A program made the position numbers and the translations under genes. DNA of 64,000 bases from assembly GCA_033557465.1 (NCBI GenBank), contig CM066032.1, positions 450,986,270 through 451,050,269 on the forward strand, written 5' to 3'. Shown piece by piece: positions 33,086 through 42,627 of the stretch. The notes beneath the pieces are model-generated. The model worked only from the letters and a program-made list of their open reading frames with translations. It was not told where the DNA came from and did not search any database. Positions within the stretch are counted from its first letter, which is position 1; each line of letters begins with the position of its first letter. Source of the stretch: Ichthyophis bannanicus. Its lineage: Eukaryota > Chordata > Amphibia > Gymnophiona > Ichthyophiidae.

Positions 33086-33526
33086 TATAATTTGAAGATT
33101 TTAAAGCATGACATGTTTGTCTTCCTAGAATGAATTGATAACATTTGAAGTTGGCTTGTAAACCCCTGAAGAAACGAAACATTCGTGAAACGCAGCAGCG
33201 CTGAGTCTGGCGTTGGGATATTGCTATAAAGATAAGCCTGACTTTTTATTTGTCTACCTTGATAATAATTCAAAAACTTACATCAAACATAAGAAGGGTC
33301 ATTGATGCAAAAAGGAACAGTTCATGGTATTGTTATTACCGTAGCTCCCCATTAGTCTGAGACCCGGTTAACATTCTGGATACAGGTTTGAAAGGACACT
33401 TATATAAGTCAGATAGGAATTTTTTGAAAACAGTGTTGAGAAAAAATTTTCATGCTATTGGAGTAATTGTGTTATCTATGGCTGAACTGTAACATTACTC
33501 TACAAGATCAGTGACCAACTGGTATT
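33086..33526 (+). repeat. Right terminal repeat (pLTR) of Penelope-like element
   Basis: Direct copy of 26386-26826 with the same length and no visible indel. It ends at GGTATT 33521-33526, after which RTE sequence starts. Confidence 0.92.
33166..33208 (+). ncRNA. Hammerhead-ribozyme-like motif in right pLTR
   Basis: Identical core to the left pLTR motif: CTGAAGA, stem II ACGAA-ACA-TTCGT, GAA, and stem III with one G-A mismatch, then C. Only the base after the core differs (GGCG instead of GGCA). Two copies one element length apart would allow unit-length RNA processing, as proposed for this class. Confidence 0.65.
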
Positions 33527-34493
33527 TTCTTTCTCCTCTGGCTTTAGCTTCTCTGCGTTTCTGGGCAATTTTCAGAGTTTTTTCCGTCATCCATTTTGGC
33601 CGTTTTTGCTTTTTCACCTTTTGTAGAGACTTCTCGCTTTCTTCCAACACAACCTTCTTGATGTCATTCCATAACTCTTCCGGAGCTCTGTCATTTGTAT
33701 CTAAAGCAGCAAATCGATTTTGCAGGCAGTCTTTAAAGTCCAGTGGTATATTCTCAAGGTCATATTTTGCTGCATTCATGAGTGGTTTGCTGTTTTTCAA
33801 CTTTAGCTTGAGTTTGCATATTAGTAGTCGATGATCTGTACCACAGTCAGCTCCAGGTTTTGTCTTTGTTGATGTTATAGAGCTTTTCCATCGTTGGCTT
33901 CCACAGATGTAGTCAATTTGATTTTTATACAATCCATTGGGTGAAGTCCATGTGTACAGTCGCCGCTTGTGTTGCTGGAAGAAGGTGTTTGAGATGTATA
34001 GATCATTGGTCTTGCAGAATTCTATCAGTCTTTCTCCAGCTTCAATTCTGTTGCCAAGTCCATATTTTCCAACTACTTTGCCTTCTTCTTTGTTGCCAAC
34101 CTTTGCATTCCAGTCACCCATGACTATCAGGATATCCTGTTTGCATGTTCTGTCAATTTCAGCTTGTACTTGTTCATAGAACTCTTCAATTTCATTCTCT
34201 TCTGCAGCTGTTGTTGGGGCATATACTTGAATTATAGTTGTGTTGATAGGCAATCCTCATAGACGAAGAGATTAAGCGTTCGCTGACTGCATTGTATTTC
34301 ATTACAGTTCTTGCAAGTTTCTTCTTTATTATAAATGCAACACCATTTCTTCTTTGTCTTTCATTTCCAGCATAGTAGATCATGTGATCATCTGATGCAA
34401 AGTGCCCGATGCCAGTCCATTTCAGTTCGCTGACACCCAACAGATCAAGTTGTACACGTTCCATTTCATTCTTGACCACCTCCAACTTCCCTT
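33527..34493 (-). pseudogene. RTE endonuclease domain, main part
   Basis: Minus-strand reading gives KLEVVKNEMERVQLDLLGVS-type sequence with SELKWTG (catalytic Glu), then QVYAPTTAAEENEIEEFY, VMGDWNAKVGNKEEG (Asp/Asn active-site loop), YTWTSPNGLYKNQIDYICGS and GTDHRLLICKLKLK (the DH pair). A frameshift lies near 34230-34250, where RISSSMRIAYQHN and LPINTTIIQVYAP overlap. The frame then runs open to the Penelope boundary, 252 codons. The last residues read from the pLTR (YQLVTDLVE) do not belong to it. Confidence 0.88.
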
Positions 34494-34497
34494 GGTT

Positions 34498-35229
34498 CTA
34501 GCGAGGCCGCGGGGCCATGTGCTCGTGGCTGGCACTAACCGGGGGGGCGGCAACGTGCACGCTCACCCCGGCGTTATGCCGAACGGGGACGTTGGCTGGG
34601 CGCGAGTGGTGTCGTGTGCCTATTGGCTCCCGCGGGTTGTTTGGCGATGCGGGAGCCAATGGGAGAGGGATGGTCCTGTTTGTGTGCGACCTGAGCAGGG
34701 ACGCGACGTGGCTCCAGCCTCTTTGGGTCTGCTGCCGGAGACGCCGGACGCCTGCCCACCCACCCCTGTGTAAGTGGTTTAGGCTGGGGGCATTGGGGGT
34801 GTTGCAGCTGGAGGGGGTTTGGCGGGATCCCGGGGGTTTCCGGGGTCTGGAGCCGGATGCAAGCATTAGGGCGGGGTGGGGTACCCCCAACCCGGACAAT
34901 CCCTCAGGCTTTTGCTAATAATATGGCGAAGCCGGATGAGGGAGGGCGAGGTGTTTTAGTCTGGGCCTGTACCCAGCGGAAGCAGATGCGGTGTCACCTT
35001 GCTAATAACATGGCTGGTGATGGCTCGCTCTGCTGGGGGGGGCGATGGGGTAAGTTAATTTGTTGGATTGTTGTTGGTTATTGTTAAATTTTAATAAAGC
35101 TGCGACCAGTTTGAGTCCAAATGACGTGTAATTGTCTTTATGGGAAGGAGCAGGTGAAGGGCAGCTAAAGGTAGGGGGGGGAATGGGGGTGGGGGAGTAA
35201 GGGCGTGAAGCGATGGTTCCGCCGTACCC
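34498..35229. mobile_element. Unidentified 732-bp GC-rich insertion in the RTE
   Basis: Interrupts the RTE between the block encoding TWNVRSIN and that encoding KLEVVKNEM. GGTT flanks it on both sides (34494-34497 and 35230-35233), a possible 4-bp TSD. The left half is very GC-rich, with many open frames that look compositional. The right half contains TTTTAATAAAGCTGCGACC (35088-35106), which could be a polyadenylation signal as in an LTR. Its ends are not TG...CA and I see no terminal inverted repeat. Class unknown. Confidence 0.6.
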
Positions 35230-35233
35230 GGTT

Positions 35234-35640
35234 AATGCTTCGTACATTCCACGTTCCAATGTGTAAGACATCTTTACAGCTTCTGACTCTCATTTCATGC
35301 GCAGCTACATCAGCAGTCAGACTTCCCGAGGGCTTTGATCCAACCACATCATAAATGCTGGCTTTACTCTGAAAAGTCTTCAGCTCTTCCCCAGTAGCTA
35401 GTTGAGTGCCTTCCGACCTGGGGGTCTCATCTTCCAGCACCATAGCACAATTTGTTTTGTTGTAACTATCCATTGGGTTTTCATGGCAAGATACAGAAGT
35501 AGATTGCCGGGCCTTTCTTCTGCGCAGTTTAAGTTTGGTTTTGTTGCCGTTGTCACAAAAATGTGATCTTCCGCCGTCAACACTATCCCATTCTGCTGCT
35601 GCCCAGATGGGTGGTTTGTCTTGGTCTGGCACCTCAGCTG
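35234..35640 (-). pseudogene. RTE endonuclease N-terminus
   Basis: Minus-strand reading ends in LHIGTWNVRSIN at the insertion boundary. Upstream is a Lys/Arg-rich segment (KTKLKLRRRKARQSTS) and an acidic stretch. The block continues in sense with the piece left of the insertion, so one RTE ORF was split. Confidence 0.8.
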
Positions 35641-35700
35641 AGACCTGCCCATCTTGGGAGACCCTGCCAGTAGTTAAACTACCGATAGTTTAGCTCTCAG

Positions 35701-36199
35701 CATCACTGATGCACGCAAGCCCTCACAGCACGACAAGCTGCAAACCAAGTGAGAGTATGTATACTGACTTATTAAAAATAAAGCTCTATAACATTGTAAA
35801 TGTGTAAGGTATAAATTGAAGGATAATAAAGTTGCACAGTGTAATTTTCTTATTGCTGTTTGTACTCTAATGGATATATGCTTATTAAACTACTGTCTAT
35901 CATAAGCATTTAAATGTAAATCCCTTTCCCTGTTTAGAGAAGAAAAGTTTAAATAAAAGAATAATTTCATTATTCTTTCACATTACTTTACTTTGGTTTG
36001 TAAGCCTTTATTCCTTATGGGTCTGGTTTACTTGTCTACTGGCTGTGTTCTCTGTTCCCCCTTGCTTTAACCGGAGCTATTGGGAACCACTTTGATGTAT
36101 ACAGTGAAGGGCAGTACATCAAACAGGTAAACTATGTAAATCAGTCAATTAATCATTCTGATAAACAGCCTTGCCTCCGACCCCCACCCACCTTCTTCC
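35701..36199. other. Unassigned AT-rich spacer
   Basis: About 500 bases between the RTE leader and the L2. I see nothing recognisable. Confidence 0.5.
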
Positions 36200-37078
36200 T
36201 TAAACTGCCAACTCCCACTCATCTTCACTCTTTGCCCAGACTATAGCAGACTCTTTTCATAACAAGGCTCACAAAATCAATTTTGAATTTGTCACCAAGA
36301 CCTCTCCACCTTTCCCATTTCATTCCTCTGTTCCCTTCTCCTTTCACCCCCGCTGCCTTTTCTTCCTTATCTGAGAGCACCCAGGAGGAAATTTCCCATT
36401 TCCTAACTTCCTCCATACTCACCATTTTTTCCTTCGACCCCATTCCCACCCAGCATCTCAGCTCTATTTCTTTTAATGGTTCTAGGAAACCTCCTACATG
36501 AGACACACATGTGTCCTTTATTCTCTCTTATCAGATAAAGTGCTTTGTATGTCAGGCTTTGTTGGAAACTCAGTTCTTATTTGTGATTGTTATACCTTTT
36601 GTTAGATGACTACTCCACTTTTAACCAAGATCTAGGTCCTCTAAATGCCTGCCTTCAAGTTTTGGCATCTTAGCTTTTTGAGCATAAGTTCAAATTGAAT
36701 CCTAGCAAGTTAGAGACTATTTGCTTCCGCAGGAAAGGGTTTATCCCTTCCATAGCTCCAATCATCTTGGCGACATCTGTGCCTATGAGTCTGGCTGGAC
36801 TCCTTTTTGTCTTCTGTTTCTCAGATTACAGCTGTCATGGGATCATGTCTCTTCACTTAGTGCAAAATTTGAGCTATTAAACATCTGCTTAAGGTTAGAG
36901 ACCCTCAATTATTGATTCATGCATTCATCTTAAGCAAGATTGATTACTGCAATGCTTTGTACAAAAAATTGCAATTAACAGAGAATATGGCCGTGAAGCT
37001 GTTATCTAATGCTAGGCAATTTGATCATATTTGTCCACTGTCAACAGAACAACACTAGCTTCCTATTCAGTTTAGACC

Positions 37079-37276
37079 AGTGGTCCTCAACCCAGTCCTC
37101 TGGGACCCCCAGGCCAGTCAGGGTTTCAGGATATTCACAATTAATATGCATGAGATAGATCTGCATACACTGCTTCCATTGTATGCAGATCTATCTCATG
37201 CATATTCAATGCATATATCCTGAAAACCTCACTGGCATGGGGATCCCAGAGGACTGGGCTAAGAATCACTGGTTTA
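37079..37276. mobile_element. hAT-type MITE (198 bp) with 8-bp TSD
   Basis: Ends CAGTGGTCCTCAACCCAGTC and, in reverse, CAGTGATTCTTAGCCCAGTC: terminal inverted repeats of more than 20 bp. Flanked by GTTTAGAC (37071-37078) and GTTTAGAT (37277-37284), an 8-bp duplication with one mismatch. The centre is a palindrome (ATGCATGAGATAGATCTGCA mirrored around 37170). Typical hAT foldback MITE, inserted in the L2. Confidence 0.92.
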
Positions 37277-37364
37277 GATGGACATTCAAAATACTTATCC
37301 GGATTCACAAAGCCCTCTACACCGGGACTATGCAGGTCCTATTACATGCTATGTGCCTTCAAAA

Positions 37365-37664
37365 TGGAGTGGAGGAGTGGCCTAGTGGTTGGGGCAAGGT
37401 ATTTCAGGCTGGAAGGTCAGGGGTTCAAATCCCACTAAAGGACAGCAACCTTGGGCCAGAAGGACTGGGGTTTCTAGTCCCACAGGTGCTCCTTGTGGTC
37501 TTGGGCAAGCCACTTAACCCTCCATAGCCCATGTTCCCTGTAAAATAGTTAACTCCAAGTTATAATGCCCTGTTCAATGTAATTTCAGTTTGTTCAATGT
37601 AAACCACACTGATGCAGAATAGTGTGGTATATAAGAAAATGTAAATAAATAAAATAAATAAAAT
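37365..37664 (+). mobile_element. tRNA-derived SINE in the L2
   Basis: tRNA-like head: GGAGTGGCCTAGTGGTTGG (A box region, about 37374-37392) and GGGGTTCAAATCC (B box, 37421-37433). Then comes the shared body with GACAGCAACCTTGGGCC and CTTGTGGTCTTGGGCAAGCC. The 3' part has AATGTAAACCACACTGATGC and an (AAAT)n tail. Two reverse copies occur in the DIRS element (50058 and 52436). Confidence 0.88.
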
Positions 37665-38070
37665 CTCAATTAACAACTGAAGTTACATTCTCACACCCTG
37701 ATCATATTCCAACCAGTACTAACAAATTCCCAAACCCATGATTACACTCACTAAACATAATACCTCCAGACTCCGTCAGCCCACAAAACCCGCTGATTAA
37801 ACAACTGTATCTAAACTATGTTCTATACTTAATCTGAGCTATGTACTTTAGTCTTATGCTCCATGTAACATTCAACTACAGATGTTCACCACTTAAGTTA
37901 CATTTTACTCTAATTACATTCCGTTTATAATCTGTGTCTGACTACATTCCATCTAAAGTTGCATTTCTCTCTGATTACGTTCCATGTATAATTTATACTA
38001 GTTCTCCTGTAAACCGCCTTGGCTTTAAGATCAGGTGTTATATAAACCACCAAAATAACTAAATAAAGAT

Positions 38071-38504
38071 TGTTTTTGTTCCTTTCAAAATAATCTAATG
38101 CTTATGTCCCCTCCTAGGAGGTCAGAGGCACTGGCATAAATTCCGTCCAAGCAGCCCCCGTAATGTGGGGGAGCCCAGACAAAAAGGGGGCCCACACAGT
38201 GGCTGTGGCAGCAGTGCAGCAAACTTACTTAAAAGGTTTGCAATGCTGCTCCACTCTTGTAAGTTCGCCACAGGGGATGCAGGCCTGGCAGCTGTTCCCC
38301 ACCAGGCCAAAATCTCACAAGATTTCAGTCTGGCTGGGAATAGCCGCTGGGCCCACGTTCCCTGCAGCAAGCTTACCAGAGCAGAGCAGCTGGCAAATAT
38401 GTCAAACTATGTTTACCACATTGCTACTGCTGCCACATGGGGGGGGGGGGGGGGGCCCGCATGGGAGGGTGCACCACTGTAGCGACAATGGGGGGCTCCT
38501 CATT
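38071..38504. other. GC-rich unassigned segment with poly-G run
   Basis: Lies between the L2 tail and the second hAT copy. Contains short inverted blocks around CAGCAGTGCAGCAAAC (38211) and GTTTGC-AATGCTGC (38237), plus a run of about 17 G at 38439-38456. The final eight bases TCCTCATT (38497-38504) are the left TSD of the hAT. Confidence 0.5.
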
Positions 38505-38612
38505 CAGGGCCGGCCCGTCCATTGAGCAAGAATGTTTTTTGCACAGGGCCCCACGTTTCAGGGGGCCCCGCGCAAAAAACATTCTTCATCCCAAGTTTAA
38601 AAAAAACAAAAC

Positions 38613-38921
38613 AGCTGCTTCTGCCGCGGCAGCATCAAGAGTGCCGATGCGGGGCCCCCCCCTGCCCGGCAGAGCCTCCCTGCATCGTAGGCTAGCGTCG
38701 AATCCCCGAACACGGGCTTCTTTCAGAGCCGCGAGAGTTTCCTTTCTCGCGGCTCTGATCAGCCCCGGCGAGATTAACAGAGCCGCGAGAAAGGAAACTC
38801 TCGCGGCTCTGAAAGAAGCCCGCGTTCGGGGATTCGACGCTAGCCTACGATGCAGGGAGGCTCTGCCGGGCAGGGGGGGCCCCGCGGCGGCAATCTTGCT
38901 GCTGCCGCGGCAGAAGCAGCT
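38613..38921. repeat. Long palindrome (about 140-bp arms) in hAT copy 2
   Basis: AGCTGCTTCTGCCGCGGCAG (38613) pairs with the arm ending CTGCCGCGGCAGAAGCAGCT (38921), through GGCTAGCGTCGAATCCCCG, CTCGCGGCTCTGA and their complements. The centre is near 38758-38775. It sits in the same subterminal position as the palindrome in copy 1, but the stem sequence differs. Confidence 0.92.
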
Positions 38922-38944
38922 GGTTTGTTTTATTTTTTAATTTG

Positions 38945-40440
38945 GGATGATAGGGGGGAAGGGGGTTTAGGACTGGTAATGGGCTATGGGGGGGAGGCTA
39001 AGACTGGAAGTGGGCTGATAGGGGAGGGTTAGGACTAGTAATTGGCCATGGGGGGTCCTAAGACTGGAAGTGGGCTGATGGGGGGGGGGTTAGGACTGGT
39101 AATGGGCTATGGGGGGGGCTGACTGGAAATGGGATGATGGGGGGTTAGGACTGGTAATTGGATATGGGGGGGCTAGGACTGGAAATGGGCTGATGGGGAG
39201 GTTTAGAACTGGTAATGGGTGATTATGGGGGGGGGCTAAGAATGGAAGAGGGCTGATGGGGGAGGGTTAGGACTAGTAATGGGCCAGGGGGGGGTGCTAA
39301 GACGGGAAGTTGGCTGATGGGGTGGTTTAGGACTGGTAATGGGTTATGGGGGGGGGGCTAAGACTGGAAATGGGCTGATGGGGGGGTTAGGACTGGTAAT
39401 TGGCTATGGGGGGCTAAGACTGGAATTGGGCTGATGGGGGAGGGTTAGGACTAGAAATGGGCCATGGGGGGATGCTAAGACTCGAAGTGGGCTGATGGGG
39501 AGGTTTAGGACTGGTAATGGGCTATGGGGGAGCTAAGACTGGAAATGGGCTGAGAGGGTTTTGGACTGTTAATGGGCTATGGGAGGGGTTAGGACTGGTA
39601 ATGGGCTGATGGGGGATTAGGACTGGTAATGGGCTATGGGGGCTAAGACTGGAAATAGGCTGATGGGGGGGGGCTAGGCCTGGAAATAGGGTGATGGGGG
39701 GGTTAGGACGTAATGGGCTGATGGGGGGGTTAGGACTAGTAATGGGCTATGGGGGGCTAGGACTAGTAATGGGCTAGGGGGGGCTAGGACTGGAAATGGG
39801 CTGATGGGGGGTTAGGACTGGTAATGGGCTGGGGGGGCTAAGACTGTTAATGGGCTGGGGGGTTGCTAGGACTGGAAATGGGTTGAGTGGAAGGAGGGCT
39901 TGAACTGCAAATAGCTGATGGGGATGGGGGCTTGGAATGGAAATGGGTTGTGAGGGGGAGGGAGCTAGGACTGGAAATGGGTGAGTGGGGGGGGGGCTAG
40001 GACAGGAAATGGGCTGATGGAGGGGCTAGAATAGGACTGGAAATTGGCTGTTGGGGGGTGCTAAGATTGGAAATGGGCTGTGGTGGGGGTTTGGATTGAA
40101 ATGGACTCATGAAGGGGCTAGAACTGGAAGTAGGCTCATGGGGGGCATGGATTGGAAATGGGCTGAGTGGAGGGGAGCTAGGATTTGACATGGGCTGATG
40201 GGCTCATGGGGGGCTGGGATTGGAAATGAGCTGATGGAGGGACTCGGATGGGACTGGAAATAGATGGGGGAGCTAGGACTGGAAATAGGCTGATGGTGGG
40301 TCTAGGATAGGACTGGAAATGGGCTTATTGGGGGCTAGGACTGGAAATGGGCTGATGCAGGGACTAGAAGGGAGCGGATGCTGGGTGGGACTGGAACTAG
40401 AATGGAGCTGATGTTGGGGGAGGATTAGAATGGGATGGAG
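38945..40440 (-). repeat. G-rich degenerate minisatellite in hAT copy 2
   Basis: Units such as TTAGGACTGGTAATGGGCTA and GACTGGAAATGGGCTGATGG separated by G4-G9 runs, the complement of the array in copy 1. Many units have four or more G runs close together. Unit order is not the same as in copy 1, so the arrays have diverged by unit turnover. Confidence 0.9.
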
Positions 40441-41289
40441 CTGGGAGAGTGAAATGGAGAGGGAAAAAATATTTTGTGTGGGAGGGAAGACAAATCTACA
40501 ATTGGCCGGATATTGGGAGAGTAAGTGGGGATTGAGAATGGAGGGGTAAGATTTGAGTAGATGAAATAGGAATGAGGAAAGAGCAAAAGGAGAAAGATTA
40601 GTATGTTAAAGCAGATGTAGAGAGAGAATGGAAAAAAACTAGAAGAGAGAAGAAAAGACAAATGGACAGCAGACGATGGAGAGTTAGCGGAAGACACAAA
40701 GAAACCAGAAGAAAGTGACTGGAGCAATTGCAGTTGAAAAAAAATGCACAAAAGGTAGAAAAATATCTCTTTATTTTGAATTTATTAATTGGAATATGTC
40801 AGCTCTGGGAAATGTGCATCATTAACGTCTGCGCTTTGTTTAGTACAAGAGCAAATTAATGTATAGTTTTATTTCTACAGTGTTGTACATTCCAAGTTTG
40901 GCTTTTGGGATTCCCAGTTTAATTATTGTCTTCCTGTTTCTAAATTGTGATTCCTTGTTTGGTGATTGTCTATGTTCTGCATGTGTAACTGAGCTGAGGT
41001 ATTCTGTTTATGTAATTCCTATTTGACATTGCCACTTGTTCTCTTTCCCCAGTAGGTCATGTATTGTTGTTCTCTGAAATGTATTGGTTTAATATTTGCA
41101 GCGTTTCCTTTTGATAGTTAGGGTATGGTGCTTTATGAGTCCTGGTAGTGCTGTTAGGATACGGCGGGTTTGCTATGGGTTCTAAATGGGCAGTGTTTGT
41201 AGTAGTTCCTAATGTGTCTGGCGGTTGGCACTGGATTATAGTAATGTAGAAGTCTGTTAGTCTTTCTTTATTCATACACTCATTAAGAG

Positions 41290-42627
41290 TGTTACCAGCA
41301 GCCGCTGAACTGTGGCGTAAGCAGCCAACTAAACCACTGGTACCTGACCTCCCATAAAGAAAGTGTAGTTGTGAGTCCGAATGGTCAGATTTCAAAAGGA
41401 TGTTTTATTCCCCTCCTGGGGTTGGATTTTCAAAAGTAATATAATACAGAAGAACTAAGGATACAGTCTTTACTTTGACATAACTGAAGAAACTTAAATA
41501 CAGCATCTTGCTTTAAACGTAAGTTACAAATCACAATGAGCAGTTTTTCTCTGATATTCTGGCAGTCTCTTCTCAGCTCTCTCAGCTACTACCAGGACAC
41601 TCTTGTCATTAGCTTTAACGCAGAGAAGAGTTCAGGTCAGATACAAATACAGAGCAATCCATTTCTTCAACACATGGACCTGTGAAACTATCCTCTGTGA
41701 TCATAGGCTCTTCACTTATAACCTTTTCTTTAGGACAGAAAGTTTGTATCTTTCTTGCCTCCGTTTCTCTCTCTGTGCCCTCTATACAGCTGTCTTCACA
41801 ACCAGGCAAATAGTTACCATATAGCCTGTGGTAGCAGGAAGGAGAGACACTTCTGTCTAACCAGACTTTCTCTTTGGCACTTTTAAAACTCCTGCCTTTT
41901 AGACTGGGCTGTAGCTCATAGCACTGCTCTCTTCTGTTCACCGAAGACTTTTCTCGGGGAAGTCTTCTACAGGGTTTTACTGGCATACACTCATCTGGGT
42001 CAAACATGCATACATCCTCAACAGGACAGCTTTCCCTCTCAAGGGCTTGAAACTGTTTTAAACAGCCCTGCTTCTCCAATACATAAGGTTTGTTTCTAGC
42101 TGCCTCACGTTCCTTCAACTCAGCCAGGTGCCGGGGGAATTCACACTGCGTCAGAGGTAAGCTTCTCTGGTAGCTGACTTCTCTGGGTGAAACTTTCCTT
42201 GTTTCTCTTTGGTAATTCCTCTGTGGCTTCCTGCTAGAAGTTTTGGGCAGTTGAAACTCTATATCAGAGTATTCTGAGAATTCTGAGCTTCCTTCCAAAT
42301 CCTGCAAATTTCCCTTGTCTTGCCAAGCCTCCCCTGAAGCTCCCGCAGCTCCTGAATCTGAACCTCGAACTGAAATTGGAACTAATTCTGTTTGCCTTGA
42401 GGCTTTCTTATACAGCTTCCTGGGCGTTCTCTTTGCCAGGTGAAAGCTGTTTTCCTCATCACTTAGGGAATGTTCACTAACTAGGCGTGCCTGCAGACCT
42501 CGTGTCTGACTTTGTTTGTGTTGCCTATGGTAACTAGGAAGTGTTTTGCTTGCCTGCCTGTCAGAATCTAAGCTATATCTATCAGCTTTCTGTATTTCTG
42601 AGGCAGAGGGCAGATCTTCCGTGTTAC
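41290..42627 (-). mobile_element. 1338-bp insertion in hAT copy 2, LTR-retroelement-like
   Basis: Exact AAGAG duplication at 41285-41289 and 42628-42632; copy 1 has the uninterrupted sequence near 29530-29540 (CTCTTAATGAG on the + strand). Read on the minus strand it starts GTAACACGG, carries a long open frame, and ends in a non-coding part with AATAAA and the terminus GCTGGTAACA. A CA terminus plus a 5-bp TSD suggests the 3' end of an LTR retroelement that lost its 5' LTR. No RT or integrase is present, so this class call is inference. Confidence 0.6.
41615..42627 (-). CDS. Open frame of about 336 codons, function unknown, inside the 1338-bp insertion
   Basis: On the minus strand the frame is open from the left junction of the insertion (the first codons read through TGT AAC ACG GAA) to TAA at 41615-41617, with no Met required by the boundary. 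It is therefore probably the C-terminal part of a larger protein. Composition is hydrophilic, Ser/Arg/Lys/Glu-rich, with scattered Cys in the second half (DVCMFDPDECMPVKPCRRLP, then SPSCYHRLYGNYLPGCEDSC). I recognise no domain. An accessory or C-terminal retroelement protein, or a captured host fragment, are both possible. Confidence 0.5.

Larger units (their letters stand above)
26386..33526 (+). mobile_element. Penelope-like element (GIY-YIG type) with direct terminal repeats
   Basis: A Penelope-like retroelement: two 441-bp direct repeats at a constant offset of 6700 bases flank a coding region. That region holds a Lys-rich N-terminal segment, a Penelope-type reverse transcriptase, a Cys-rich linker and a GIY-YIG endonuclease. 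Without the 3072-bp hAT insertion and one 8-bp duplication, the body is about 4.06 kb, normal for this class. The two terminal repeats differ at only a handful of sites, implying recent insertion. The right side abuts an RTE LINE. The left flank shows no RTE sequence, so the RTE was not simply split by this insertion. Confidence 0.9.
33527..35700 (-). mobile_element. RTE-clade LINE, 5' half, minus strand
   Basis: Minus-strand RTE (BovB-like) non-LTR retrotransposon. From right to left it has a 5' leader (GCAGGGTCTCCCAAGATGGG near 35645-35664), the endonuclease domain, and the start of the inter-domain region. It ends abruptly at 33527 where the Penelope-like pLTR begins. The RT part is missing and is not found on the far side of that element. 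It is interrupted at 34498-35229. Confidence 0.85.
36200..38070 (+). mobile_element. L2 LINE, decayed, with two nested insertions
   Basis: Heavily mutated L2. Recognisable blocks: HAFILSKIDYCNALYKKLQL (about 36915-36975), HICPLSTEQH near 37030, then FKILIRIHKALYTG (about 37278-37330) after a MITE. The L2 tail TGTAAACCGCCTTGGC... ACTAAATAAAG lies at 38009-38068. Removing the MITE (37079-37276) and the SINE (37365-37664) joins the L2 pieces in order. The 5' limit is approximate. Confidence 0.75.

Noticed and set aside
34498..34918. Overlapping 100-133-codon frames on both strands
   Set aside because: GC-rich sequence lacks stop codons by composition; no motif in any frame.
38437..38940. 167-codon plus-strand frame
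   Set aside because: Reads through a poly-G run and the palindrome of hAT copy 2; no conserved domain.
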